The notes beneath the pieces are model-generated. The model had not been told where the DNA came from and searched no databases. It saw only the letters and a list, made by a program, of their open reading frames with translations. This document shows positions 1 through 5,455 of a stretch of DNA of 5,455 bases, piece after piece (positions within the stretch are counted from its first letter, which is position 1; every line of letters starts with the position of its first letter). The stretch comes from DASPKW01 sp038244055. Lineage in GTDB: Bacteria > Planctomycetota > Phycisphaerae > Tepidisphaerales > Tepidisphaeraceae. Location of the stretch: NCBI GenBank assembly GCA_038244055.1, contig JBBRTW010000473.1:1-5455 (forward strand). The letters are read 5' to 3'. The position numbers and the translations under genes were made by a program.

Positions 1-2502
1 CAGACCCTTCAGGATGCGATGGACTGGATGTACGCCGGCGGCCTCGGCGGCGGCGATGCCCCCTGGCCTCCCCCAGCCCTGGCGGCCGGCTCGGATCAAG
101 CGAAAAAGACCCTCGAGCGCGGCGCGCAGACCATGCGCCGCTACTGGACGCGCTCACTCGAAGCCCAGAATCCACGCCTGCGGAACATCAAGGCCGTGAG
201 AACTTTGCTCGGCCAGTTCGCCTCGGCCGAGGATGCGCTGTTGCAGGCGATCGCCGCATCCCCCAATGCCGCCGGGCCGAAGTCGGTGCCGGAAACTGTC
301 GGCCTGGCGGTCGCGTGTCAGCCCGCCTTTGGAAAACTCGATGAGGCCGCCAAAGCCGTCGATGGCGCTCTGAGCGCGCTGGAGAAAAATGCCGCGCCCG
401 GGCAATCGCTCCTGTCGCTCTTCGAAATCGAAGTCGATCGCGAGATCGAAACGGGCTTGCGCACGCATGAGAAACTGATCCAGCAAATTCCCAAGTCGGC
501 TGGCGTCGATGCGCCGGTGCCGGCGCATCTGATGGCCCTGCGGAAGATGCTCTCCGAAAGTGTGGTGCAGATTCCCCGCCAGCGCGCCGCCGCCATCACC
601 GAAGAGGTCCAGAACGATCTCGCCCGCGCCGATCGTGAGTTTCTCAATCTCATCAAAGGCCCCGATGGACGCGAGCAGCGCCAGTATCAGGTCGAGGCGC
701 AGGTCTGGCAAAAGGCGGCGCAGGTCTGGGCGCCTTCCGAAACGGCCGCCCCCGCAACAGGGCCGCTTACCATCGCGCCCGCGCTGGCGGCCCTCGATCG
801 CGATCTGGATGCCCGCGCTGCCAGCATCGTCGCCGTCTCCAACAGCGCCGGCACGACGGGCGCGCGCCTGAAGAAAATCTGCGCCGGCGCTGCCCGACTC
901 GTCGATTGGGCCGGGCCGGGTCGCCGCTATCAACTTTTCGACAGCCTTCTCGAAGCCGCGCCGGCCGATGGCAAAGCATTCGCCGAGCAAGTCCGCGCCG
1001 CCGCCACTTCCCAGGCCACTCCCGCTCCCGCCAAATTCCCCGAGGTCCTTCTCGCCAAGCGCCGGGCAGCGGGAGATGACCCCGCGCCGGAATATCAGCC
1101 GCGATCGGCCGCCGCGCTTCTGGGTGCCTGGACCGGCATCGGCCAGGCGCTTGAGTTCTCATCCAACGCGCCCGCCAAGCCGATGCTCGAACGCGCCCGT
1201 GTCATCGAGCGCTGCCGCAAGCCCCTCGAAGCCACCCGCCAGTATTCCGCCAGTTATCGCGAGTATTGGGCCGGCCAACTTTCGCAGCGCCTTGAAATCT
1301 CCATCGACAAATGGGCCGAGTTCTTCCGCGATGGCGACCGCCCCAAAGCCTGGAAAGCGTGGGAGGCCAATGCCTCGGTGAAGTCGCTGGTGGCGCAGGT
1401 CGATGCCGCGCTGGAGCAGGTGGCGCAGGCCGCCCCCGTCCTCACCGACAGCCCCGAATTCGCCGCCACCCGCAAGCAATGCAAGGAGTCTCTGGCCCGC
1501 CTCGATGACACGCTCTTCCAGCGCGAGTGCGACCGTGTGCTTCTCAGTTTCCGAACCCTGGCGCGCGAGACCGATTACGATCCTTCCGCCGCCCGCGCTG
1601 CGATGTTGAAATTGAAGCCCGAAGCCTGGCGCGATCAGTTCCTCGTCTCCGGCGCGGCCGAAGGCCCGGCCATCAAATACTGGTCCGAGATCGCCGTCCA
1701 ATTGACCCACGCCCTCGCCTCGGAAACCGCCGGCCCGATCAACAAGCCTCTGGATGAAGCGCTGGCCGAGTTGCGCGCGCTCAGACATTTCCCCCTCGCG
1801 CCCCTCGCCAAAGAAGATAAGCCTCTCACCCTCGATCAAGTGAACCTCGCCCGCAAATGGCGCGATCGCGTCATGGCCGCCCGCCGCCCTCCCGCCGCGC
1901 CCGGCGCTAAGCCGCAGACCCTCGACCAGGGCGCATCCCTCGGCGAGCCGCGCATCGATTCCGAACTCGCCCGCCTGCGCGGCCTGGAGCTTTCCAAATC
2001 CGACGCCGCCTGGATCGATCGCCTCGGCCCGCTCCTCGATGGCCTGCCCTCCGATCGCCCCCTCTCCTGCACGATCTCCGTCGCCTCGGCCGACGATCAT
2101 CCCGCCTGGGCGCGGGGACAAACGCCCGATCTCCATTCGGTATTTTTTCAGCAGGATGGCGCGGCGGCCGGCCCTGCCCTTCGCATTCTCCCTCTCTCCG
2201 CGCGCACACAACGGCTAGGCGCATGTATTTATCCCGGCGGGGCAATTCACTTCCGATTCTTCGCCGATGTCAACGACCCCAGTCTCGGCAAGCCGCCAAT
2301 CCAAGGCATCGAAATCGCCGGCCAGCCCTGGCAGCCATTGGCGCTTCTGCATGCTCTGTTGGCCAAGCCCTTCCCCGAAACCCAGCGAAAAAAGTGGTAC
2401 GCGGAATTTCCCCTCCCGAATGCGAATCCCCGCATCCTCGGCATTATCCTGGAATTCGAGCGCGACATTCCACCGTTAGACCAGTGGCCTGAAGCAAAGT
2501 AG
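1..2502 (+). CDS. tssM: TssM/IcmF-like T6SS membrane-complex protein, C-terminal part (5' end outside window)
   Basis: The frame is open from base 1 to the TAG at 2500-2502, giving 833 visible residues; the ATG at 19 is internal, since the frame runs in from upstream without a stop and has no clear ribosome binding site there. I see no membrane segment or P-loop; in TssM these lie in the N-terminal half, which would be upstream. The visible part is mostly amphipathic helix with Ala/Arg/Glu-rich stretches. Around residues 418-427 is SYREYWAGQL, like the 'Y...W..L' helix of the IcmF-related region. Residues about 680-833 look beta-rich and end with PWQPLALLHALLAKP (776-790) and then RILGIILEFERDIPPLDQWP (811-830), which recall the 'GPWALFRLL' segment and the final strands of the TssM C-terminal domain. 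TssM spans the inner membrane and links TssL to the TssJ/baseplate assembly. The downstream tagF-like and FHA/kinase genes support the call. Coding status is near certain; the family is probable but divergent, and another large T6SS-linked or helical scaffold protein is possible. Confidence 0.6.
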   Translation, partial: QTLQDAMDWMYAGGLGGGDAPWPPPALAAGSDQAKKTLERGAQTMRRYWTRSLEAQNPRLRNIKAVRTLLGQFASAEDALLQAIAASPNAAGPKSVPETVGLAVACQPAFGKLDEAAKAVDGALSALEKNAAPGQSLLSLFEIEVDREIETGLRTHEKLIQQIPKSAGVDAPVPAHLMALRKMLSESVVQIPRQRAAAITEEVQNDLARADREFLNLIKGPDGREQRQYQVEAQVWQKAAQVWAPSETAAPATGPLTIAPALAALDRDLDARAASIVAVSNSAGTTGARLKKICAGAARLVDWAGPGRRYQLFDSLLEAAPADGKAFAEQVRAAATSQATPAPAKFPEVLLAKRRAAGDDPAPEYQPRSAAALLGAWTGIGQALEFSSNAPAKPMLERARVIERCRKPLEATRQYSASYREYWAGQLSQRLEISIDKWAEFFRDGDRPKAWKAWEANASVKSLVAQVDAALEQVAQAAPVLTDSPEFAATRKQCKESLARLDDTLFQRECDRVLLSFRTLARETDYDPSAARAAMLKLKPEAWRDQFLVSGAAEGPAIKYWSEIAVQLTHALASETAGPINKPLDEALAELRALRHFPLAPLAKEDKPLTLDQVNLARKWRDRVMAARRPPAAPGAKPQTLDQGASLGEPRIDSELARLRGLELSKSDAAWIDRLGPLLDGLPSDRPLSCTISVASADDHPAWARGQTPDLHSVFFQQDGAAAGPALRILPLSARTQRLGACIYPGGAIHFRFFADVNDPSLGKPPIQGIEIAGQPWQPLALLHALLAKPFPETQRKKWYAEFPLPNANPRILGIILEFERDIPPLDQWPEAK

Positions 2503-2503
2503 C

Positions 2504-2521
2504 CACAGATGAACACAGATG
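2504..2521 (+). repeat. Left arm of 18-bp perfect inverted repeat
   Basis: CACAGATGAACACAGATG; its exact reverse complement is at 2628-2645, with 106 bases between. In RNA this could form an 18-bp stem. There is no U-run after the right arm, so it does not look like an intrinsic terminator. Confidence 0.9.
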
Positions 2522-2566
2522 CTCACAGACGGTGGAATTGGCGAAGTGGAAAAGTCGTCGGATCGC

Positions 2567-2592
2567 GTCATGCTGAGCTTGCGAAGCATCCT
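2567..2592. repeat. Core 'ATGCTGAGCTTGCGAAGCAT' small palindromic repeat
   Basis: Inside the element, ATGCT (2570-2574) and AGCAT (2585-2589) form a 5-bp stem around GAGCTTGCGA. The sequence resembles the 'TCATGCTGAGCTTGTCGAAGCATC' class of short repeat that I recall from intergenic regions of many environmental bacteria. If so, the element is a composite of two repeat types. The family assignment is from memory and untested. Confidence 0.55.
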
Positions 2593-2599
2593 GCCCGTC

Positions 2600-2612
2600 A
2601 TTCGAGGCGAAT
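2600..2612. repeat. Short hairpin ATTCG-AGG-CGAAT
   Basis: A 5-bp stem with a 3-base loop, between the core repeat and the right arm. With the core stem it gives the element's interior two small hairpins. It is short enough that chance is possible. Confidence 0.4.
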
Positions 2613-2627
2613 CGAGAAGTCAACAAT

Positions 2628-2645
2628 CATCTGTGTTCATCTGTG
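2628..2645 (-). repeat. Right arm of 18-bp perfect inverted repeat
   Basis: CATCTGTGTTCATCTGTG, the exact reverse complement of 2504-2521. It is followed by a third unit, ATCTGTGGCA (2649-2658), and then by the tagF ATG only 11 bases later, so a folded stem would sit just upstream of the tagF start. Confidence 0.9.
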
Positions 2646-2669
2646 CTAATCTGTGGCAAAAAGTCTGCA

Positions 2670-3611
2670 ATGTCCCTCTTCCTCCGCAACTTCTTCCGCC
2701 GCTTCACCGGCACCCCCGCCGCGCGGATTTCCCTGGCCGCCTTCGGCAAGCACCCGGGCTGGGATGATCACGTCGAGATCGGCGTCGATACCCCGCGCCT
2801 CATCGACCTCCGCCGCATGCTCTACGTCAGCGGCATCTCCGGCAATGTCGAATCCGGCGCATGGGACAAGCTCGACCCTTCGCAGCGCCTTCCCTCCTTC
2901 GGCCACTTCTTCACCCTGAGCGCCGCCCGCGATACCCAGGTCGGCCGGCTGTGGGCCTCCACCGATGGCAAAGGCCGCGCGCGCTATCCGCTCGTCGCCT
3001 GCGCCGATCTCCCCTCGATCGATCTCGACCGCGCCCTCGCCCAGGTCCCGCCAATTCTCTCCGCGCTGGAAGATCAATGCCGCGCCTCCCCCTCCGCCGA
3101 TGCAGTGCGCGAAGCCTTGACCACCGCCCTCGAACAAATCTGCACCGCCCTCGCCGCCAATGGCCAATCGCCCGATCCGATCGATCCCATTCAAACCCTC
3201 CTCGCCCGCCCCGAGTTTTCTTCCGGCGATCTCCTTCCCGCGCTGCTCTATTCATTCGTCCGCAATCTCTCCCCGCACTACCCGCTCGGCCGGCCCGACC
3301 CGATCACCAAATCCCTCGCCGATCATGCTCTCCATCTCCGCATCCCCGCCTGCGCCGACTCTCCTCAATCCGCCGCCCGCCTTTGGTCCCGCCTCGCCCG
3401 TACCCAGGTCGGCGATAAACTTCCCATTTTAACGCTCCAGCCCGTTTCATCGCCTTGGCTCGATCTTTTCGTTGGCATTCCCACTTCGCAACAACTTTTC
3501 TGTCTGTTGGCTTCTCCCGCCGCACTGCCGCTCACCACCGATATCCCGTACAATCTCGATGGGGCGTTTGTCGAGCGGGCCACGCAGTATTTGAAATCCT
3601 GGAGAAGCTGA
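2670..3611 (+). CDS. tagF: TagF/ImpM-like T6SS accessory protein
   Basis: 313 residues from the ATG at 2670. An in-frame GTG at 2643 lies inside the intergenic repeat and would add nine residues unlike the family, so I prefer the ATG, although no clear Shine-Dalgarno precedes it. The N-terminal domain shows the TagF pattern: AAFGKHPGWDDHV (23-35) replaces the usual 'GKlPxxGDF' motif; RLPSFGHFFTLS (73-84) and GRARYPLVACAD (102-113) match the 'GR.yPL' core. The remaining roughly 200 residues, ending with a WLDLFVGIP segment (263-271), are less recognisable and make the protein longer than simple TagF proteins of about 200-230 residues. There is no signal peptide or membrane span; the basic FLRNFFRRF start could be a membrane-binding helix. 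Known TagF proteins restrain T6SS assembly after translation. Here it sits between a TssM-like gene and an FHA/kinase gene, which fits that job. The gene ends one base before the kinase ATG. Confidence 0.65.
   Translation: MSLFLRNFFRRFTGTPAARISLAAFGKHPGWDDHVEIGVDTPRLIDLRRMLYVSGISGNVESGAWDKLDPSQRLPSFGHFFTLSAARDTQVGRLWASTDGKGRARYPLVACADLPSIDLDRALAQVPPILSALEDQCRASPSADAVREALTTALEQICTALAANGQSPDPIDPIQTLLARPEFSSGDLLPALLYSFVRNLSPHYPLGRPDPITKSLADHALHLRIPACADSPQSAARLWSRLARTQVGDKLPILTLQPVSSPWLDLFVGIPTSQQLFCLLASPAALPLTTDIPYNLDGAFVERATQYLKSWRS
3601..3604 (+). promoter_or_regulatory. Ribosome binding site of the FHA/kinase gene
   Basis: GGAG eight bases before the ATG at 3613, lying in the last codons of the tagF-like gene. 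With the TGA at 3609-3611 one base from the ATG, this supports the chosen start and suggests translational coupling. Confidence 0.7.
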
Positions 3612-3612
3612 G

Positions 3613-5455
3613 ATGGAGAGCCGTCGGCTGGAACTGATCGCGAGCAGCGCGGATGCCCGGCCGTTCTCCATTGATCTCACCCCGCTTCGCCGCGTCATCA
3701 TCATCGGCCAGGACCCCGTCGCCGAGCTATGCCTCAAAGAGGGTGGTGTCGCCCCCCGCCATTGCTCGTTAACCCTGACTGATGCGGGCGTTGAATTGAC
3801 CCCGCTGGTCGCAAATCCGCTCCCTTCGTGCAACGGTGCGCCGGTTTCTTCGACAATCCTCCTGAGCGACGGCGATTCGATCCAGATCGGCCCGGCCGTC
3901 CTTCGAGTGCGGATCAGTCTCCCCGTCCCAGTTGAATCCAACCAGACGCTCATGACCCCTCCAGGCCCCATCGTCGAACTCGAAACACCCGCCGATCAGG
4001 CGGGCATCCATGATGCCAAAACCGTCAACCCGTTCCACGCCCCCGCGCCCGGTTCGCGCGGCTCGGCCTTTGGATCGGGCGGCCTGCGCGATGATTCGGG
4101 TGCATCGCCGCAGTCTCTCGTCGATCGCATGGTCGTCCTGCTCCAGCGCGAATACCCCGATCGCGCCGGCCGCCGCACCCGCCGCGAGATGCAGGCCCTG
4201 ATCGAGCGCGGCCAGGAACGCGCCCGCTCCTACGGCCTGGAGTCGGATCAGCAGGTCGAGAAATTCCTCCACTGCGTGATGCTTCTCGATAACGAACTCG
4301 CCCGCGCCACCAACGCCGATGTCGGCTACGTTCTCGATACGCTGACCGTCCCCAATAAATCCCCCGATGAGCGCATCGATCGCGCCTTAAACATCGCCCG
4401 CAAAGCCGCCGCCGCAAAAACCCCGCCTCCCGTGCATCCCTCCCCGGCGCCAACGCCCGCCCCCACACCGTCCCCCCGCCAGACTCCCGCTCCGCGCCAG
4501 GCCGCCACGCCCACACCCGCCCCGCGATCCAATCCATCCGCCCCCGGTTCGACTCGCGCCGCACCCCCAACGCGCTCCCACACGCCCACCCCCTCTCCCC
4601 GCGCCGCCACAACCACTGCCTCCGCTTCGCACAACCCGCCCCCCGAAACCGCCCCCTTCGATCCGCCGCCCGGCTCCGGCCGGCCCATGTCCGCGCGGAC
4701 TCCATCCGCGCAGATGCCCATCGGTTTCGAACCCGGCGATCAGCCCAACGCCAACATCACCGTCGATACGCCCCCGCCCGACATGGAACTCCTCCAGGCC
4801 CGCCCCGCTGCCGGCATTCCCGAGATCGACGGCTACCGCATCATTGAGGCGATCGCCAGCGGCGGGATGGGCACCGTCTACCGCGCCCACGATCTGCAAC
4901 TGGATATCGAAGTGGCCATCAAGGTCTTGCGCTCGCTGCATCCCTCGGCCCAGCAGCAGTTCCTCCTCGAAGCCCGCGCCGCCGCCAAGCTGCAACACCC
5001 CAATATCGTTCCCGTGCTCCGCTACGATAAGTATGGGCAGGGGGGTTACTTCGTCATGCAACTCGTGCGCGGCATGGATGCCCATCGACTCACCCGCGCC
5101 ATGGGCGAGATATTCGCCCACACCGCCGATGCCGAGCATATTTTCACCGCCGCCGGCCTCGATCCCTACGCGCTGAACCCCGAGCTCCGCGCCATCGCCA
5201 AGAGCGACAACCCCTACTACCAGATCGTCGCCCACTGGATCGCCGGCGTGGCCGATGGTCTGGAGCGCGCCCACTCCGAGCGCATCATTCACTACGATGT
5301 GAAACCCAGCAACCTCATGCTCGCGGCCGATGGCCGCCTGCTGGTCGGCGATTTCGGCCTGGCCACCCTCGGCGACCGCCAGACCATCGCCAACCCCGCC
5401 TGCGTCGGCACCCCAGCGTACCTCTCCCCCGAAATGCTCGCCGGCTGGGCCAGCC
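3613..5455 (+). CDS. FHA-domain serine/threonine protein kinase, T6SS-linked (3' end outside window)
   Basis: 614 residues are visible; the frame is still open at the window end. Modules in order: (a) residues 1-103, FHA-like beta-sandwich with I31-G32, H50, N74-G75 and G93, but Q33 where Arg is usual and A47-P48 where Ser-Arg is usual; (b) residues 165-265, a helical domain with EYPDR (180-184) and ERARSYGLESDQQVEKFL (202-219), like a helical module I recall from proteins in T6SS loci; (c) residues 269-400, a Pro/Thr/Ala/Ser-rich disordered linker; (d) from about 406, a Hanks-type kinase domain. Kinase motifs: glycine loop ASGGMGTVY (415-423), VAIK with K437, helix-C E453, HPNIV (462-466), catalytic HYDVKPSN (560-567, D562, N567), DFG (580-582), GTPAYLSPE (599-607). 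A long insert (about 493-533) precedes the NPYYQIVAHWIAGVA helix. All residues for catalysis are present, so an active kinase is expected. By position it resembles PpkA, which phosphorylates Fha; here FHA and kinase are one chain. Any transmembrane or sensor part would be downstream. No pppA phosphatase gene separates it from tagF. Confidence 0.92.
   Translation, partial: MESRRLELIASSADARPFSIDLTPLRRVIIIGQDPVAELCLKEGGVAPRHCSLTLTDAGVELTPLVANPLPSCNGAPVSSTILLSDGDSIQIGPAVLRVRISLPVPVESNQTLMTPPGPIVELETPADQAGIHDAKTVNPFHAPAPGSRGSAFGSGGLRDDSGASPQSLVDRMVVLLQREYPDRAGRRTRREMQALIERGQERARSYGLESDQQVEKFLHCVMLLDNELARATNADVGYVLDTLTVPNKSPDERIDRALNIARKAAAAKTPPPVHPSPAPTPAPTPSPRQTPAPRQAATPTPAPRSNPSAPGSTRAAPPTRSHTPTPSPRAATTTASASHNPPPETAPFDPPPGSGRPMSARTPSAQMPIGFEPGDQPNANITVDTPPPDMELLQARPAAGIPEIDGYRIIEAIASGGMGTVYRAHDLQLDIEVAIKVLRSLHPSAQQQFLLEARAAAKLQHPNIVPVLRYDKYGQGGYFVMQLVRGMDAHRLTRAMGEIFAHTADAEHIFTAAGLDPYALNPELRAIAKSDNPYYQIVAHWIAGVADGLERAHSERIIHYDVKPSNLMLAADGRLLVGDFGLATLGDRQTIANPACVGTPAYLSPEMLAGWAS
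4421..4445 (-). other. Potential G-quadruplex on the template strand (motif 1)
   Basis: On the + strand four C-runs (4421-4424, 4429-4431, 4438-4440, 4442-4445) are split by loops of 4, 6 and 1 bases. The minus strand therefore meets the G3+N1-7 quadruplex rule. It lies at the start of the proline-rich linker, so codon composition (CCC, CCG) is the simplest cause. Confidence 0.5.
4577..4600 (-). other. Potential G-quadruplex on the template strand (motif 2)
   Basis: C-runs at 4577-4579, 4585-4587, 4589-4593 and 4597-4600 with loops of 5, 1 and 3 bases meet the same rule on the minus strand. It is also within the proline-rich linker coding region. Confidence 0.5.

Larger units (their letters stand above)
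2501..2659. repeat. Intergenic inverted-repeat element with 10-bp periodic arms (MITE/REP-like)
   Basis: About 159 bp filling nearly all of the gap between the first two genes. The left arm holds three head-to-tail 10-mers: CACAGATGAA (2504-2513), CACAGATGCT (2514-2523), CACAGACGGT (2524-2533). The right arm holds three in opposite orientation: ATCTGTGTTC (2629-2638), ATCTGTGCTA (2639-2648), ATCTGTGGCA (2649-2658). The outer ends GCCACAGAT (2502-2510) and ATCTGTGGC (2649-2657) are perfectly complementary, and a shifted 18-bp perfect match also exists between the arms (2504-2521 with 2628-2645). No transposase is encoded and no frame inside looks like a gene. AAAGT occurs just outside both ends (2496-2500 and 2660-2664), a possible 5-bp target duplication. 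From memory, similar sequences recur between genes in Planctomycetota and Verrucomicrobiota; copy number in this genome cannot be seen. It could also act as an RNA hairpin when transcribed. Confidence 0.85.

Noticed and set aside
19..21. ATG at 19 as the true start of gene 1
   Set aside because: The frame is open to base 1, there is no binding site upstream, and a TssM-like protein would need a large N-terminal part.
154..990. 278-codon minus-strand frame opposite gene 1
   Set aside because: Same shadow effect; no ribosome binding site and no family features.
1159..2211. 350-codon open frame on the minus strand opposite gene 1
   Set aside because: It is a shadow of high-GC codon use: the + strand frame has the coherent protein and C-ending codons, while the minus translation is low-complexity Gly/Arg-rich with no recognisable motif.
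2501..2659. CRISPR array or intrinsic terminator
   Set aside because: The 10-bp units are abutting, with no spacers, and are inverted between arms; the large stem has a 106-base loop and no U-run after it.
2643..2669. GTG at 2643 as the tagF start
   Set aside because: It lies within the right arm of the repeat and adds residues unlike the family; the ATG at 2670 gives a sensible start.
2503..2669. tRNA or other structured RNA gene in the gap
   Set aside because: No cloverleaf, CCA end or known RNA motif was seen; the structure is explained by the repeat.
2519..2767. 82-codon + strand frame running through the intergenic repeat into gene 2
   Set aside because: It is made of repeat sequence and then an out-of-frame part of the tagF-like gene.
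4387..5292. 301-codon open frame on the minus strand opposite the kinase gene
   Set aside because: The + strand carries all kinase motifs in order; the minus frame becomes a Gly/Arg-rich run opposite the proline linker.

Overview
The window is a GC-rich (clearly above 60% by eye), tightly packed, single-direction gene run from what looks like a planctomycete or a related environmental bacterium. The lineage inference rests on three points: a serine/threonine kinase whose catalytic domain has the planctomycete-style 'YY..VA..' helix and long insert before HxD; the 'FGKHPGWDDH' version of a TagF-like protein; and an intergenic repeat of the CACAGATGAA/ATCTGTGTTC type that I recall from Planctomycetota and Verrucomicrobiota genomes. 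This is inference; no marker gene is present.

Layout, all on the + strand: (1) positions 1-2502, the C-terminal 833 codons of a large protein whose start lies upstream, most like the periplasmic part of a TssM/IcmF-type type VI secretion (T6SS) membrane-complex protein; (2) positions 2501-2659, a compact inverted-repeat element with three 10-bp units in each arm, filling nearly the whole intergenic gap; (3) positions 2670-3611, a complete TagF/ImpM-like protein; (4) positions 3613-5455, the first 614 codons of a modular kinase: FHA-like domain, helical domain, Pro/Thr/Ala-rich linker, then a Hanks-type kinase domain cut by the window end.

The order tssM - tagF - FHA/kinase resembles the post-translational control end of proteobacterial T6SS clusters (tssM1-tagF1-pppA-ppkA in Pseudomonas aeruginosa), but no PppA phosphatase gene lies between tagF and the kinase. 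In the known systems PpkA phosphorylates Fha and promotes firing, while TagF restrains it; here the FHA-like and kinase modules are fused in one protein. tagF and the kinase gene are one base apart and probably translationally coupled, whereas tssM and tagF are separated by the repeat, which may alter their co-expression.

The most unusual points are the repeat whose edge coincides with the tssM stop codon, with a possible target duplication whose removal would put tssM and tagF in one frame; the T6SS-type helical module between FHA and kinase; the FHA domain lacking the usual phosphothreonine-contact residues; the kinase with HYD instead of HRD; and two C-run tracts that give quadruplex motifs on the template strand.
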